Positions 56,399 through 64,000 of a stretch of 64,000 nucleotides of DNA are shown piece after piece. The DNA comes from Microbacterium sp. 4R-513 (GTDB taxonomy: Bacteria; Actinomycetota; Actinomycetes; Actinomycetales; Microbacteriaceae). The DNA lies in NCBI RefSeq assembly GCF_011046485.1, contig NZ_CP049256.1, forward strand, positions 2,914,001-2,978,000. Reading direction: 5' to 3'. Under the pieces are notes generated by a model. The model made no database searches and was not told where the DNA came from. It saw only the letters and a program-made list of their open reading frames with translations. The stretch's first letter is position 1; each line of letters begins with the position of its first letter. Both the position numbers and the translations under genes were made by a program.

Positions 56399-57160
56399 GT
56401 GAGCTCCCTCCCGCATTTCGACGACGCCCACGCGTCCGGCGAAGCGCGGCGGGCCTGGCGGCAGGCGCTGGGGGTTGCCCTCGCCACGAGCGCGTACGGC
56501 ATCTCGTTCGGGGCGCTCGCGGTGGCTGCCGGGCTCGACATCTGGCAGACCTGCGTGCTGAGCCTCCTGATGTTCACGGGCGGATCGCAGTTCGCCTTCG
56601 TCGGGGTCATCGCCTCCGGCGGACTCGTCGCCGCTCCCTCCGCCATCGCGTCGGCCGCGCTCCTCGGCGTCCGCAACGCGGCCTACGGGATGCGGATGTC
56701 GCCCGTCATCGGGCCGGGCTTCGTCAAGCGGGCCGCCGCCTCGCACTTCACGATCGACGAGTCGACGGCCGTGTCGCTCGCCCAGACGACGAGCCACGCG
56801 CGGCTCGTCGGGTTCTGGGTGACGGGCGTCGGCATCTACGTCGGGTGGAACCTGTCGACCCTCGCGGGAGCCCTGCTCGGCGACGTGCTGGGCGATCCGA
56901 AGGCCTACGGACTGGATGCGGCGGCCGCCGCCGCCTTCCTGGCACTGCTCTGGCCGCGCCTGCGCAGGCGACAGGCGATCGCCGTCGGCATCGCGGCCGC
57001 GGTCGTGGCGACCGTGCTGACGCCCGTCCTGATGCCGGGCGTCCCCGTCCTCGTCGCCGCCGTCGTCGCGGTGCTCGTGGGATGGTTCAACTGGCTGGGC
57101 CGCGACGACGAGCCGTCCGCGGAGCCGCCCGGCGTCGCCGAGCGGGAGGGCATGCCGTGA
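56399..57160 (+). CDS. azlC: AzlC-family branched-chain amino acid exporter, large subunit
   Basis: A 253-residue membrane protein of the AzlC/YgaZ family, the large subunit of a branched-chain amino acid exporter. The typical sections are ALATSAYGISFGALAVAAGL, LLMFTGGSQFAFVGVIASGG and GVRNAAYGMRMSP. The C-terminal half has three to four more helices. GTG at 56399 is leaderless. It overlaps azlD by GTGA. Confidence 0.9.
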   Translation: MSSLPHFDDAHASGEARRAWRQALGVALATSAYGISFGALAVAAGLDIWQTCVLSLLMFTGGSQFAFVGVIASGGLVAAPSAIASAALLGVRNAAYGMRMSPVIGPGFVKRAAASHFTIDESTAVSLAQTTSHARLVGFWVTGVGIYVGWNLSTLAGALLGDVLGDPKAYGLDAAAAAAFLALLWPRLRRRQAIAVGIAAAVVATVLTPVLMPGVPVLVAAVVAVLVGWFNWLGRDDEPSAEPPGVAEREGMP

Positions 57161-57471
57161 CGCTCTGGACCGCGGTGCTCGTGGCATCCATCATCTGCAT
57201 CGCCTGGAAGGCGCTCGGCTATCTCGTGCCCCCGAAGGTGCTCGAAGCGCCCCGGCCGGCGCGAATCGCCGACCTGCTGACTGTCGCACTCCTCGCAGCC
57301 CTCGTGGCGGTGCAGACGCTCGGCGCCGGGCAGGCGATCGTCGTCGACGCGCGGATCCCGGCGGTGCTCGTGGCCGCCGGGCTTCTCGCGCTGCGCGCGC
57401 CGTTCCTGGTGGTGGTCGCCGCGGCGGCGCTCGTCGCCGCGCTCCTTCGCCTGTGGGGCTGGGCCGCCTGA
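57157..57471 (+). CDS. azlD: AzlD-family small exporter subunit
   Basis: A 104-residue membrane protein with about four helices, the small partner of AzlC. It begins MTLWTAVLVASIICIAWKALGYLVPP and contains the family's RIADLLTVALLAALVAVQTL. GGGAGGG lies 6 nt before the GTG, and the gene overlaps azlC by 4 nt. Together they are expected to export branched-chain amino acids, as YgaZ/YgaH does with L-valine in E. coli. Confidence 0.9.
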   Translation: MTLWTAVLVASIICIAWKALGYLVPPKVLEAPRPARIADLLTVALLAALVAVQTLGAGQAIVVDARIPAVLVAAGLLALRAPFLVVVAAAALVAALLRLWGWAA

Positions 57472-57485
57472 CAGGAACGGCCGGG

Positions 57486-57491
57486 TAGAGT
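57486..57491 (+). promoter_or_regulatory. -10 box for leaderless small membrane protein
   Basis: TAGAGT lies 6 nt before the GTG at 57498. Confidence 0.5.
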
Positions 57492-57497
57492 CGGCGG

Positions 57498-57908
57498 GTG
57501 CGTTCCTCCTCTGCGCTCGCCCGGGTCGCGACGTGGGTCGTCGCCTTCATCGTCGGCGCCGTCTACGGCCTCGCCGGCACGATCGCGCACACCTACATGC
57601 TCGGCTGGTTCCCGCTCGGGCTCGTGCTCGCCGTCATCGGCAGCGCCGCGCTGCTCGTCGCTGTGCGGCTGCTCACGAGCGACCGGTGGGCGGCGCTCGC
57701 GACGGGACTCGGCATCGCCGTCGCCACACTCGTCTTCTCGGGCCGCGGCCCCGGCGGCTCGGTCATCGTCGCGCAGGCGGCCGAGGGGCGTTTCGACGCC
57801 GGAACGGTCTGGACGATCGCCGTGCTCGTGCTCGTCGTGCTGGTCGTCGCATGGCCGGATCTGTCCGGCGTGCGGCGAGAAGAGCACGCGGCAGGCGAAC
57901 TAGACTGA
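57498..57908 (+). CDS. Small four-helix membrane protein upstream of fdxA
   Basis: A 136-residue protein with four hydrophobic segments (about 9-29, 36-56, 65-81, 103-121). I do not recognise a biochemical role; similar proteins lie beside fdxA-dapC in related actinobacteria. GTG at 57498 is leaderless. The TAGACT -10 box of the downstream ferredoxin gene overlaps the end of this coding region. Between the stop and the next start there are only 4 nt. Confidence 0.7.
   Translation: MRSSSALARVATWVVAFIVGAVYGLAGTIAHTYMLGWFPLGLVLAVIGSAALLVAVRLLTSDRWAALATGLGIAVATLVFSGRGPGGSVIVAQAAEGRFDAGTVWTIAVLVLVVLVVAWPDLSGVRREEHAAGELD
57901..57906 (+). promoter_or_regulatory. -10 box for leaderless ferredoxin gene
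   Basis: TAGACT lies 6 nt before the GTG at 57913 and is inside the last codons of the upstream gene. Confidence 0.5.
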
Positions 57909-57912
57909 ACCC

Positions 57913-58233
57913 GTGACGTATGTGATCGCCCTCCCGTGCGTAGATGTGAAAGACCGTGCCTGCATCGACGAGTGCCCGGTCGACTGCATCTACGAGGGTG
58001 AGCGCAGCCTCTACATCCACCCCGACGAGTGCGTGGACTGCGGCGCGTGCGAGCCGGTCTGCCCCGTCGAGGCGATCTACTACGAGGACGACCTGCCCGA
58101 CGAATGGCAGGACTACTACAAGGCCAACGTCGAGTTCTTCGACGACATCGGCTCACCGGGCGGCGCCGCCAAGGTCGGCGTGATCCACAAGGACCACCCG
58201 ATCATCGCCGAACTGCCGCCTCAGGCAGAGTGA
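57913..58233 (+). CDS. fdxA: Ferredoxin with [3Fe-4S] and [4Fe-4S] sites
   Basis: A 106-residue bacterial [7Fe] ferredoxin. [19 protein letters not shown] gives the first Cys set and [23 protein letters not shown] the second CxxCxxCxxxCP set. The C-terminal 45 residues ([17 protein letters not shown]) are typical of the actinobacterial FdxA type. GTG at 57913 is leaderless. The stop overlaps the dapC start GTGA if translation starts at 58230. In this family fdxA-dapC linkage is common. Confidence 0.95.
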   Translation: MTYVIALPCVDVKDRACIDECPVDCIYEGERSLYIHPDECVDCGACEPVCPVEAIYYEDDLPDEWQDYYKANVEFFDDIGSPGGAAKVGVIHKDHPIIAELPPQAE

Positions 58234-59342
58234 CCGTGGGAGTCGCCGACCTCGCCGACTACCCGTGGGACGCCGTCGCGCCGTACGCCGCGAAGGCCCG
58301 CTCCCATCCCGACGGCATCGTCGATCTCTCGATCGGCTCGCCCGTCGACCCGACTCCTGCCGTCGTCGCCGAGGCACTCTCGGCCGCGACCGACGCGCAC
58401 GCCTATCCCCAGACCGTCGGCACGCCGGCCCTTCGTGAGGCCGTCGCGGACTGGTTCGCCCGGCGCCGGGGAGTGCCGGGCCTGACGCCCGCCCACGTGC
58501 TGCCCTCGATCGGCTCGAAGGAGCTGGTGGCGCTTCTGCCGCTGCTGCTGGGCCTCGGGCCGGGCGACACCGTGGTGCATCCCCGCGCGGCCTATCCCAC
58601 CTACGAGGTCGGCGCACGTCTCGTCGGTGCGACCCCCGTCGCCGCCGACGAGCCGGGGGAGTGGCCGGAAGGCACGCGGCTCATCTGGATCAACTCGCCC
58701 GGCAACCCCGACGGACGGGTGTGGGATGCCGCGTCCCTCCGTGCCGCCGTCGCCCGAGCGCGCGACCTCGGCGCCGTCCTCGCCTCCGACGAGTGCTACG
58801 CCGAGCTCGGGTGGGAGGCGCCGTGGGATGTGGAGCCCATCCCGTCGGCCCTCGATCCCCGAGTGACGGACGGCGACCTCACGGGCGTCCTCGCCGCCTA
58901 CTCGCTGAGCAAGCAGTCCAACCTCGCCGGGTACCGCGCGGCGTTCCTCGCCGGCGATCCGGTCCTCCTCGAGCGGCTCCTGACGGCGCGCAAGCACCTC
59001 GGTCTCATGCTGCCGCAGCCGGTCCAGGCCGCGATGGTGGCGGCGTTGTCGGACGACGCCCACGTCGCGGAGCAGAAGGCGCGGTACCGCGCGCGCCGCG
59101 ACCTGCTGAAGCCCGCGATCGAGTCCGCCGGGTTCCGCATCGACCGCAGCGAGGCCGGGCTCTACCTCTGGGCCACCGAGGGTCGCGACGCGTGGGAGAG
59201 CATCGACCGCCTCGCCGACATCGGCATCCTCGCCGGTCCCGGACACTTCTACGGCAGCCACTTCCCACAGCACGTGCGCTTCTCGCTGACCGCGACCGAC
59301 GAGCGCATCGCGGCGGCGGCCGCCCGCCTGAGCGCGCCCTGA
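58230..59342 (+). CDS. dapC: Succinyldiaminopimelate transaminase DapC
   Basis: A 370-residue PLP aminotransferase for lysine and meso-diaminopimelate synthesis; converts N-succinyl-2-amino-6-ketopimelate using glutamate. Family 1 fold: [10 protein letters not shown] near the start, [21 protein letters not shown] with the PLP-binding residues, and Schiff-base Lys K228 in [16 protein letters not shown] at 58230 overlaps the ferredoxin stop; the GTG at 58236 is an alternative. The next step-related gene dapD lies 4 kb away on the other strand. Confidence 0.9.
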   Translation: MTVGVADLADYPWDAVAPYAAKARSHPDGIVDLSIGSPVDPTPAVVAEALSAATDAHAYPQTVGTPALREAVADWFARRRGVPGLTPAHVLPSIGSKELVALLPLLLGLGPGDTVVHPRAAYPTYEVGARLVGATPVAADEPGEWPEGTRLIWINSPGNPDGRVWDAASLRAAVARARDLGAVLASDECYAELGWEAPWDVEPIPSALDPRVTDGDLTGVLAAYSLSKQSNLAGYRAAFLAGDPVLLERLLTARKHLGLMLPQPVQAAMVAALSDDAHVAEQKARYRARRDLLKPAIESAGFRIDRSEAGLYLWATEGRDAWESIDRLADIGILAGPGHFYGSHFPQHVRFSLTATDERIAAAAARLSAP

Positions 59343-59352
59343 CGCATCGATA

Positions 59353-59388
59353 CGAGGCATCCGTAGCATTCCTCCAGTGGATGCCTCG
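59353..59388 (+). terminator. Hairpin after dapC
   Basis: Perfect 10-bp arms CGAGGCATCC and GGATGCCTCG with a 16-nt loop lie 10 nt past the dapC stop. The stem contains the heptamer GGATGCC that is abundant in this genome. Confidence 0.55.
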
Positions 59389-59548
59389 AGCCTTTGGCGG
59401 TGTCAACGGTAGGCCTGGACGGCAAGTAGGCTGTAGTCGTCGCGTCGACGGCATCCGTCGCCGCGTGCGAAGGCTCACCGCGGGCCACACCCGCCTCGTC
59501 GAGCCGACGACCCCCGATCCGATCGAACCGCAATCGCGAGGAGGCGCC

Positions 59549-60847
59549 GTGACGGACGCGAGCACGCACCAGGACAAAGCGACCCTGACGATCGGGGAGC
59601 GCACCGCTGAGCTTCCGCTGCTGCGCGGCACCGACGGCGTCCCCAGCATCGACATCTCGACGCTGACGCGGCAGACGGGCCACACGACCCTCGACTACGG
59701 CTTCGTCAACACGTCGGCGACCAAGTCGGCGATCACGTTCATCGACGGCGACCAGGGGATCCTGCGGTACCGCGGGTACCCGATCGAGCAGCTGGCGCAG
59801 AACAGCACGTACCTCGAGGTGGCGTGGCTGCTCATCTACGGTGAGCTGCCCACGCCCGACGAGCTCGCGGCCTTCGACGAGCGCATCCGTCACCACACCC
59901 TGCTGCACGAGGACCTCAAGCGCTTCTTCTCGGCGCTGCCGCACACGGCGCACCCCATGTCGGTGCTCTCGTCCGCGACGGCCGCCCTCTCGACGTACTA
60001 CGAGAGCGAGTCCGACCCCTACAACCCCGAGCACATCGAGCTGAACACGATCCGCATGCTCGCGAAGCTCCCGGTCATCGCCGCCTACGCGCACAAGAAG
60101 AGCATCGGACAGGCCTTCCTGTACCCCGACAACTCGCTGAGCTTCGTCGACAACTTCCTCAAACTCAACTTCGGCGTCCTGAGCGAGATCTACGAGATCA
60201 ACCCCGTCATGTCGCGCGCTCTCGAGCGTCTGCTCATCCTGCACGAGGACCACGAGCAGAACGCGTCCACGTCGACGGTCCGCCTCGTGGGCTCGACCGG
60301 CGCCAACCAGTTCTCGTCGATCTCGGCGGGCATCAACGCTCTCTACGGCCCGCTTCACGGCGGCGCGAACGAGGCGGTCCTCGACATGCTCGGCCGTATC
60401 CGGGACTCGGGCGAGAGCGTCCAGCGCTTCGTCGAGCGGGTCAAGAACAAAGAAGACGGCGTCAAGCTCATGGGCTTCGGGCACCGCGTCTACAAGAACT
60501 ACGACCCCCGGGCGAAGCTCGTCAAGCAGTCGGCCGACGAGGTGCTCACCGAGCTGGGCGTTCACGACCCGCTCCTCGATCTCGCCAAGGAGCTCGAAGA
60601 GATCGCCCTCAACGACGACTACTTCAAGGAGCGCCGGCTCTACCCGAACGTCGACTTCTACACGGGCGTCATCTACAAGGCGATGGGCTTCCCGACCCGC
60701 ATGTTCACGGTGCTCTTCGCGATCGGGCGCCTGCCCGGCTGGCTCGCGCACTGGCGCGAGATGCAGTCCGACCCGCAGACGAAGATCGGCCGGCCCCAGC
60801 AGCTCTACGTGGGCGCGCAGCAGCGCAACTACCCGGGCGTGGCCTGA
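59549..60847 (+). CDS. gltA: Citrate synthase
   Basis: The enzyme condenses oxaloacetate with acetyl-CoA in the TCA cycle. The 432-residue length and the N-terminal domain are of the type II (large, Gram-negative-like) class used in actinobacteria. Catalytic residues are H270 (GPLHGGANE), H312 (GFGHRVYKNYDPRA) and D369 (YPNVDFYTG). GTG at 59549 has GAGGAGG upstream. A TAGGCT at 59427-59432 could be its -10 box, leaving a leader of about 110 nt. Confidence 0.96.
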   Translation: MTDASTHQDKATLTIGERTAELPLLRGTDGVPSIDISTLTRQTGHTTLDYGFVNTSATKSAITFIDGDQGILRYRGYPIEQLAQNSTYLEVAWLLIYGELPTPDELAAFDERIRHHTLLHEDLKRFFSALPHTAHPMSVLSSATAALSTYYESESDPYNPEHIELNTIRMLAKLPVIAAYAHKKSIGQAFLYPDNSLSFVDNFLKLNFGVLSEIYEINPVMSRALERLLILHEDHEQNASTSTVRLVGSTGANQFSSISAGINALYGPLHGGANEAVLDMLGRIRDSGESVQRFVERVKNKEDGVKLMGFGHRVYKNYDPRAKLVKQSADEVLTELGVHDPLLDLAKELEEIALNDDYFKERRLYPNVDFYTGVIYKAMGFPTRMFTVLFAIGRLPGWLAHWREMQSDPQTKIGRPQQLYVGAQQRNYPGVA

Positions 60848-60860
60848 CCCGCAGACGAAC

Positions 60861-60896
60861 AAGAGACCGCGGACCCATGAGGGTCCGCGGTCTCTT
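60861..60896. terminator. Perfect bidirectional terminator after gltA
   Basis: A perfect 16-bp stem (AAGAGACCGCGGACCC/GGGTCCGCGGTCTCTT) with an ATGA loop lies between convergent gltA and the MFS gene. The right flank TCTCTTCGTC is the closest to a T-rich tail in the window. Confidence 0.88.
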
Positions 60897-60914
60897 CGTC
60901 GGAGGGGGTGTCGC

Positions 60915-62343
60915 TCAGGCGTTGAGGGCGACGAGCTCACGCTCGTCGATCCGGCGCCCGGGCATCCCGACCTCGCTGCGCGGCCGGCGGGTGGTCGTCA
61001 CGACGATCGCCGCGGCCGTGAGGGCGAGAGCGGCCATCGTGAGCCACGCGGCGTCGTAGTTGCCCTCGAACGGCGAGCCCGAGGCATCCGTCGTCCCGAA
61101 CACGAGCGCGCTCGTGAGCGCCGAGCCGAAGGCCGAGCCGATCGTGCGCAGGTTGGCGTTGACGCCCGTCGCGACGCCGACCCGGTCGCTCGGGACGCTC
61201 TGGACGATGATGCTCGCGGCCGCGGCGTACGAGGCGCCGATGCCGATGCCGAAGAGCGCTCCGGCGAGGGCGAGCTGCCACACCTGGCTGTGGAACGCCA
61301 CGGCGCCGGCGACGGCGATCCCCATGACGGCCGAGCCGAGGGCGAGCTGCATCCGCAGCGGGAGGACGCGGGCGATCGCGCCGGTCGCGAAGCCCATCGC
61401 GGACATGCCGATGAGGAGGGGCACGAGCACGAGTCCCGCGCCCCGGGCGTCGAGGCCGAGACCCCAGCCCGTCGCGGACGCCGTCTCGAGGAACTGGGGG
61501 AGGTAGCCCCAGAAGCCGAAGGCGGCGGCGCCGACGAGGAAGGCGGCGGCGTTCGTCGGCCAGATCGCGCGGTCGAGGAGCATCCGGATGTCGACGAGGG
61601 GCTCCTTGGAGCGCAGCTCCGCCATGACCCATGCGACGAAGAGGACCGCGGCGAGGCCGAGCAGCGTGAGGACGAGGGGGCTCGTCCAGCCCCAGCGCGC
61701 GCCTGAGGTGAGCGGGATGAGGAGTGCCACGAGCCATCCGGACAGCAGGACCGCCGAGACCACGTTGAGCCTGCCCTGGGCTACGGCTCGAGAGCGGGGC
61801 ACCCACGCGACCGTCAGCAGGATGCCGACCACCGACAGGACGAGCGGCACGAGGAACAGTCCCCTCCAGCCCACCGACTCCGACAGCGGGCCCGCGAGCA
61901 CGCCTCCCGCCGGCGCCTCCGATGCCGATGATGGCGCTCATGGCGCCGATCGCGCCTGTCACCCGCTCGCGGGGGACGGTGTCGCGGATGAGGCCGAACG
62001 CGAGCGGGAACAGCGCGCCGCCGACGCCCTGCAGGACGCGTCCGATGAGCAGGACGCCGAGGTTGGAGGCGTTGAACGCGACGAGGTCGCCGATGACGAT
62101 GACGACGAGCACGGCGAGGAACGTCGCGCGGCGGCCGCGCAGGTCGCCGACGCGGCCCAGGACGGGCGTCGCGACTGCTGCGGCGATGAGCCAGGCGGTC
62201 ATCGTCCACGAGGCGGCGTCGGCCGTCACCCCCAGGTCGGACTGCATGAGGGGGATGACGGGGATGACGAGGTTCTGAAGAAGCGCCAGGGATGCGACGC
62301 TGAGGGCGAGTGCGAGGAACGCGCGTGTCGAGGATGAGCGCAC
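60915..62343 (-). pseudogene. MFS drug exporter broken by a one-base frameshift
   Basis: The intact protein would be about 475 residues, a 14-helix DHA2-like exporter (QNLVIPVIPLMQSDLGV, LGRVGDLRGRRATFLAV, ALFPLAFGLIRDTVPRERVTGAIGAMSAIIGIGGAGG). The first frame runs from the GTG at 62343 (AAGGA 8 nt upstream) and fails near 61908. The second frame continues with LAGPLSESVGWRGLFLVPLV... to the stop at 60915. Deleting one C from the CCC tract at 61906-61908 restores a continuous helix motif. The cause may be a true mutation, phase variation at the tract, or a sequencing error. It is divergent from a TetR gene. Confidence 0.85.
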
Positions 62344-62400
62344 GAGGGGTCCTTCCAGAGGATGCGATCCGACGAATGTCGGTCTAGAATTGGAGGGTGG

Positions 62401-62450
62401 CTCCGATCGGAGGATGCCTCCGCTTAGAACCATAGCGGAGGATGCCTCCG
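62401..62450. promoter_or_regulatory. Cluster of overlapping palindromes between the TetR gene and the exporter
   Basis: Two identical palindromes CGGAGGATGCCTCCG lie at 62408-62422 and 62436-62450, 28 bp centre to centre. The first overlaps a perfect 12-bp palindrome CTCCGATCGGAG (62401-62412). They fill the 131-nt divergent region and the second ends 16 nt before the TetR ribosome site. This is an expected operator array for the TetR protein, acting on both genes. Confidence 0.75.
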
Positions 62451-62475
62451 GTTAGCAACCTCGTGAAAGGAAATG

Positions 62476-63045
62476 ATGGCGGTCTCGGAACGCGTGCGTC
62501 CCCTCGACGCCCGACGCCCTCGGCGCGCCGACGCGGCGCGGAACTTCGATGCGCTCGTCGAGGCCGGTCGGGAGGTCTTCGCCGAGGAGGGATCGGCGGC
62601 CTCGCTCGAAGACATCGCACGACGCGCGGGCGTCGGCATCGGCACGCTCTATCGCAATTTCCCGACCCGGGACGATCTCGTCGAGACGCTGTACATCCGC
62701 GAGGTCGAAGCGCTCGCAGACGCCGCCGACGACGTGTCGGGCCTGGAGCCGTGGGAGGCGTTCGCCGCGTGGCTCGACCGTTTCGTGCAGTACGTCGGCA
62801 CGAAGCACGCCCTTCTCGACAGCCTCAACCGCGAGTCGACCGTGCTCGGGGAGTGCCGGGCGATCATGTTCGAGGCCGGCGAGCCGCTGCTCGTCCGCGC
62901 CCAGAAGGCGGGGAAGGTCGATCCCGACGTCACGATCAGCGACGTCGTGCGCCTCGTCTCGGGTGTCGCGGCGGTCTCGTCCTACGAGGACGAGGCGCAG
63001 CGCAAGCGCGTGCTCAACCTTGCCATCCGAGGCATCCGCATCTGA
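62476..63045 (+). CDS. TetR-family transcriptional regulator
   Basis: A 189-residue repressor with an N-terminal HTH (about residues 18-65; FAEEGSAASLEDIARRAGVGIGTLYRNFPTRDDLVETLY). The C-terminal ligand domain has the composition of TetR proteins linked to drug exporters. ATG at 62476 was preferred over 62473 because AAGGA lies 4 nt upstream of it. It is divergent from the frameshifted exporter, with the paired palindromes between; it should repress both. Confidence 0.9.
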   Translation: MAVSERVRPLDARRPRRADAARNFDALVEAGREVFAEEGSAASLEDIARRAGVGIGTLYRNFPTRDDLVETLYIREVEALADAADDVSGLEPWEAFAAWLDRFVQYVGTKHALLDSLNRESTVLGECRAIMFEAGEPLLVRAQKAGKVDPDVTISDVVRLVSGVAAVSSYEDEAQRKRVLNLAIRGIRI

Positions 63046-63069
63046 TTCCAGCGGACGCCATCCGCCCGA

Positions 63070-64000
63070 TCAGGCGTGCAGTGCTTCGTTGAGCGTCACG
63101 CCGACGCCCGCCCGGCGCACGGCCTCGATCGCGCCCGTGAGCGAATTGCGGCGGAAGAGCATGCCGTCGCGCCCCGACAGCTCGGTGCCCTTCACCGTCG
63201 GACGCGAGCCGTCCGCCCTCGGCGCCTCGTCCGCCAGGACCACCTTCGAACCGGCGGTCACGTAGAGTCCCGCCTCGACCACGCAGTCGTCGCCGAGCGA
63301 GATCCCGATGCCCGCGTTGGCGCCGAGGAGGGTCCGCGCGCCGATCGAGACGCGGTGCGAGCCGCCGCCCGAGAGCGTCCCCATGATCGATGCGCCGCCG
63401 CCGATGTCGCTTCCGTCGCCGACGACCACCCCCTGCGAGATGCGGCCCTCGACCATCGAGGCGCCGAGAGTTCCGGCGTTGAAGTTGACGAAGCCCTCGT
63501 GCATGACGGTCGTTCCGGGGGAGAGGTACGCGCCGAGGCGCACGCGCGAGGCATCCGCGATGCGGACCCCGGGCGGCGTGACGTAATCGAGGAGCCGAGG
63601 GAACTTGTCGAGGCCCTGCACCTGGATGCCGTCGCGCTGCAGGAAGGGTCGCAGCCGCGTGAGGTCGTCAGGGTGGACCGGGCCGGCGCTCGTCCACGCG
63701 ACGTTGGGAAGGTGGCCGAAGATGCCGGTGAGATCGACCTCGTTAGGCTTGACGAGGCGGTGCGACAGCGCCTGCAGACGCAGGTAGGCATCAGACGTCG
63801 ATGCCGGCGGCGCGTCGAGGTCGACCTCGATCGTGACCACCTCGACCGCGACGGCGCGCCGGGCGTCGGGCACCGCGAGGTGCTCGAGGTCTTCCGGCGG
63901 CATCGCGGGGTCGAGTCCGAGCGGGATGTGGCCGAGCTTCGGCTCGGGGAACCACGTGTCGAGGACCGTGCCGTCGGCCGCCGTCGTCGCGAGGCCCATG
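63070..64000 (-). CDS. dapD: Tetrahydrodipicolinate N-succinyltransferase DapD (5' end outside the window)
   Basis: The enzyme adds succinyl to tetrahydrodipicolinate, the step before DapC in lysine synthesis. The visible 310 residues include the left-handed beta-helix with hexapeptide repeats ([41 protein letters not shown], then [19 protein letters not shown]). An ATG at 63999 exists, but the family N-terminus (a few residues before [17 protein letters not shown]) lies outside, so I treat it as partial. It lies on the opposite strand to dapC. Confidence 0.93.
   Translation of the reverse strand, partial: MGLATTAADGTVLDTWFPEPKLGHIPLGLDPAMPPEDLEHLAVPDARRAVAVEVVTIEVDLDAPPASTSDAYLRLQALSHRLVKPNEVDLTGIFGHLPNVAWTSAGPVHPDDLTRLRPFLQRDGIQVQGLDKFPRLLDYVTPPGVRIADASRVRLGAYLSPGTTVMHEGFVNFNAGTLGASMVEGRISQGVVVGDGSDIGGGASIMGTLSGGGSHRVSIGARTLLGANAGIGISLGDDCVVEAGLYVTAGSKVVLADEAPRADGSRPTVKGTELSGRDGMLFRRNSLTGAIEAVRRAGVGVTLNEALHA

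Noticed and set aside
54070..56676. 868-codon minus-strand frame over typA
   Set aside because: Shadow of typA in the opposite strand, with no start signal or domain.

Overview
This 64 kb window is chromosomal DNA from a high-GC (about 70 percent by eye) Gram-positive actinobacterium, most likely Microbacteriaceae and probably Microbacterium or a close relative. That is an inference from codon bias (GC-ending codons, many GTG starts), an actinobacterial NrtR-nadABC-nadS cluster, a MarP-type protease, a DUF222/HNH protein, a [7Fe] ferredoxin next to dapC, and a gcvTHP operon behind a tandem glycine riboswitch. I saw no tRNA, rRNA, phage, insertion sequence or CRISPR array. Both edges cut genes: class II aldolase on the left and dapD on the right.

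Layout. 0-8.7 kb: divergent fba/glpX, a small membrane protein, rmuC with a DUF222-HNH protein, an exonuclease, an overlapping methyltransferase / DHFR-like / HAD trio, and ychF. 8.7-18.2 kb: a secreted GH10 xylanase with a LacI-like operator, a miniature LysR-like protein, an aldo/keto reductase, a saccharopine-dehydrogenase-like oxidoreductase, YjbR, a MATE exporter, VOC, patatin, YciI with a 17-codon upstream ORF, and a MalY-type lyase. 18.2-33 kb: an alpha/beta hydrolase, a dehydratase/dehydrogenase pair (sugar-acid type), a two-subunit biotin-dependent acyl-CoA carboxylase behind a 24-bp palindrome, an Nei-like glycosylase, a PfpI-like protein, a 40-residue Cys-rich peptide, a CMD/AhpD-like protein, a DHA2 exporter, DUF1345 and an ABC exporter.

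33-41 kb: one tightly overlapping minus-strand NAD operon (nrtR-nadA-nadB-nadC-nadS-glycosyltransferase). The repressor has a degenerate Nudix box and sits beside a perfect 9-bp inverted repeat that overlaps the operon's own promoter. A MarP-like protease is divergent. 41-46 kb: glycine riboswitch and gcvT-gcvH-gcvP. 46-54 kb: a CPBP protease and a peptide ABC importer (binding protein, an oversized permease, a second permease, a fused double ATPase) interrupted by an antisense PH-domain gene. 54-64 kb: typA, azlCD, a small membrane protein, ferredoxin, dapC, gltA, an MFS exporter broken by a one-base frameshift, its divergent TetR regulator with twin palindromic operators, and dapD.

A theme across the window is leaderless expression. 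At least fourteen genes have a TAnnnT box 6-8 nt before the start codon and usually no Shine-Dalgarno sequence. Several intergenic hairpins act as likely terminators. The heptamer GGATGCC/GGCATCC recurs throughout and builds some of these hairpins. No clear new multi-gene system is present. The best candidates for something undescribed are the Cys-rich microprotein, the 17-codon upstream ORF, the glycosyltransferase in the NAD operon, the expanded peptide permease and the multi-palindrome TetR control region.
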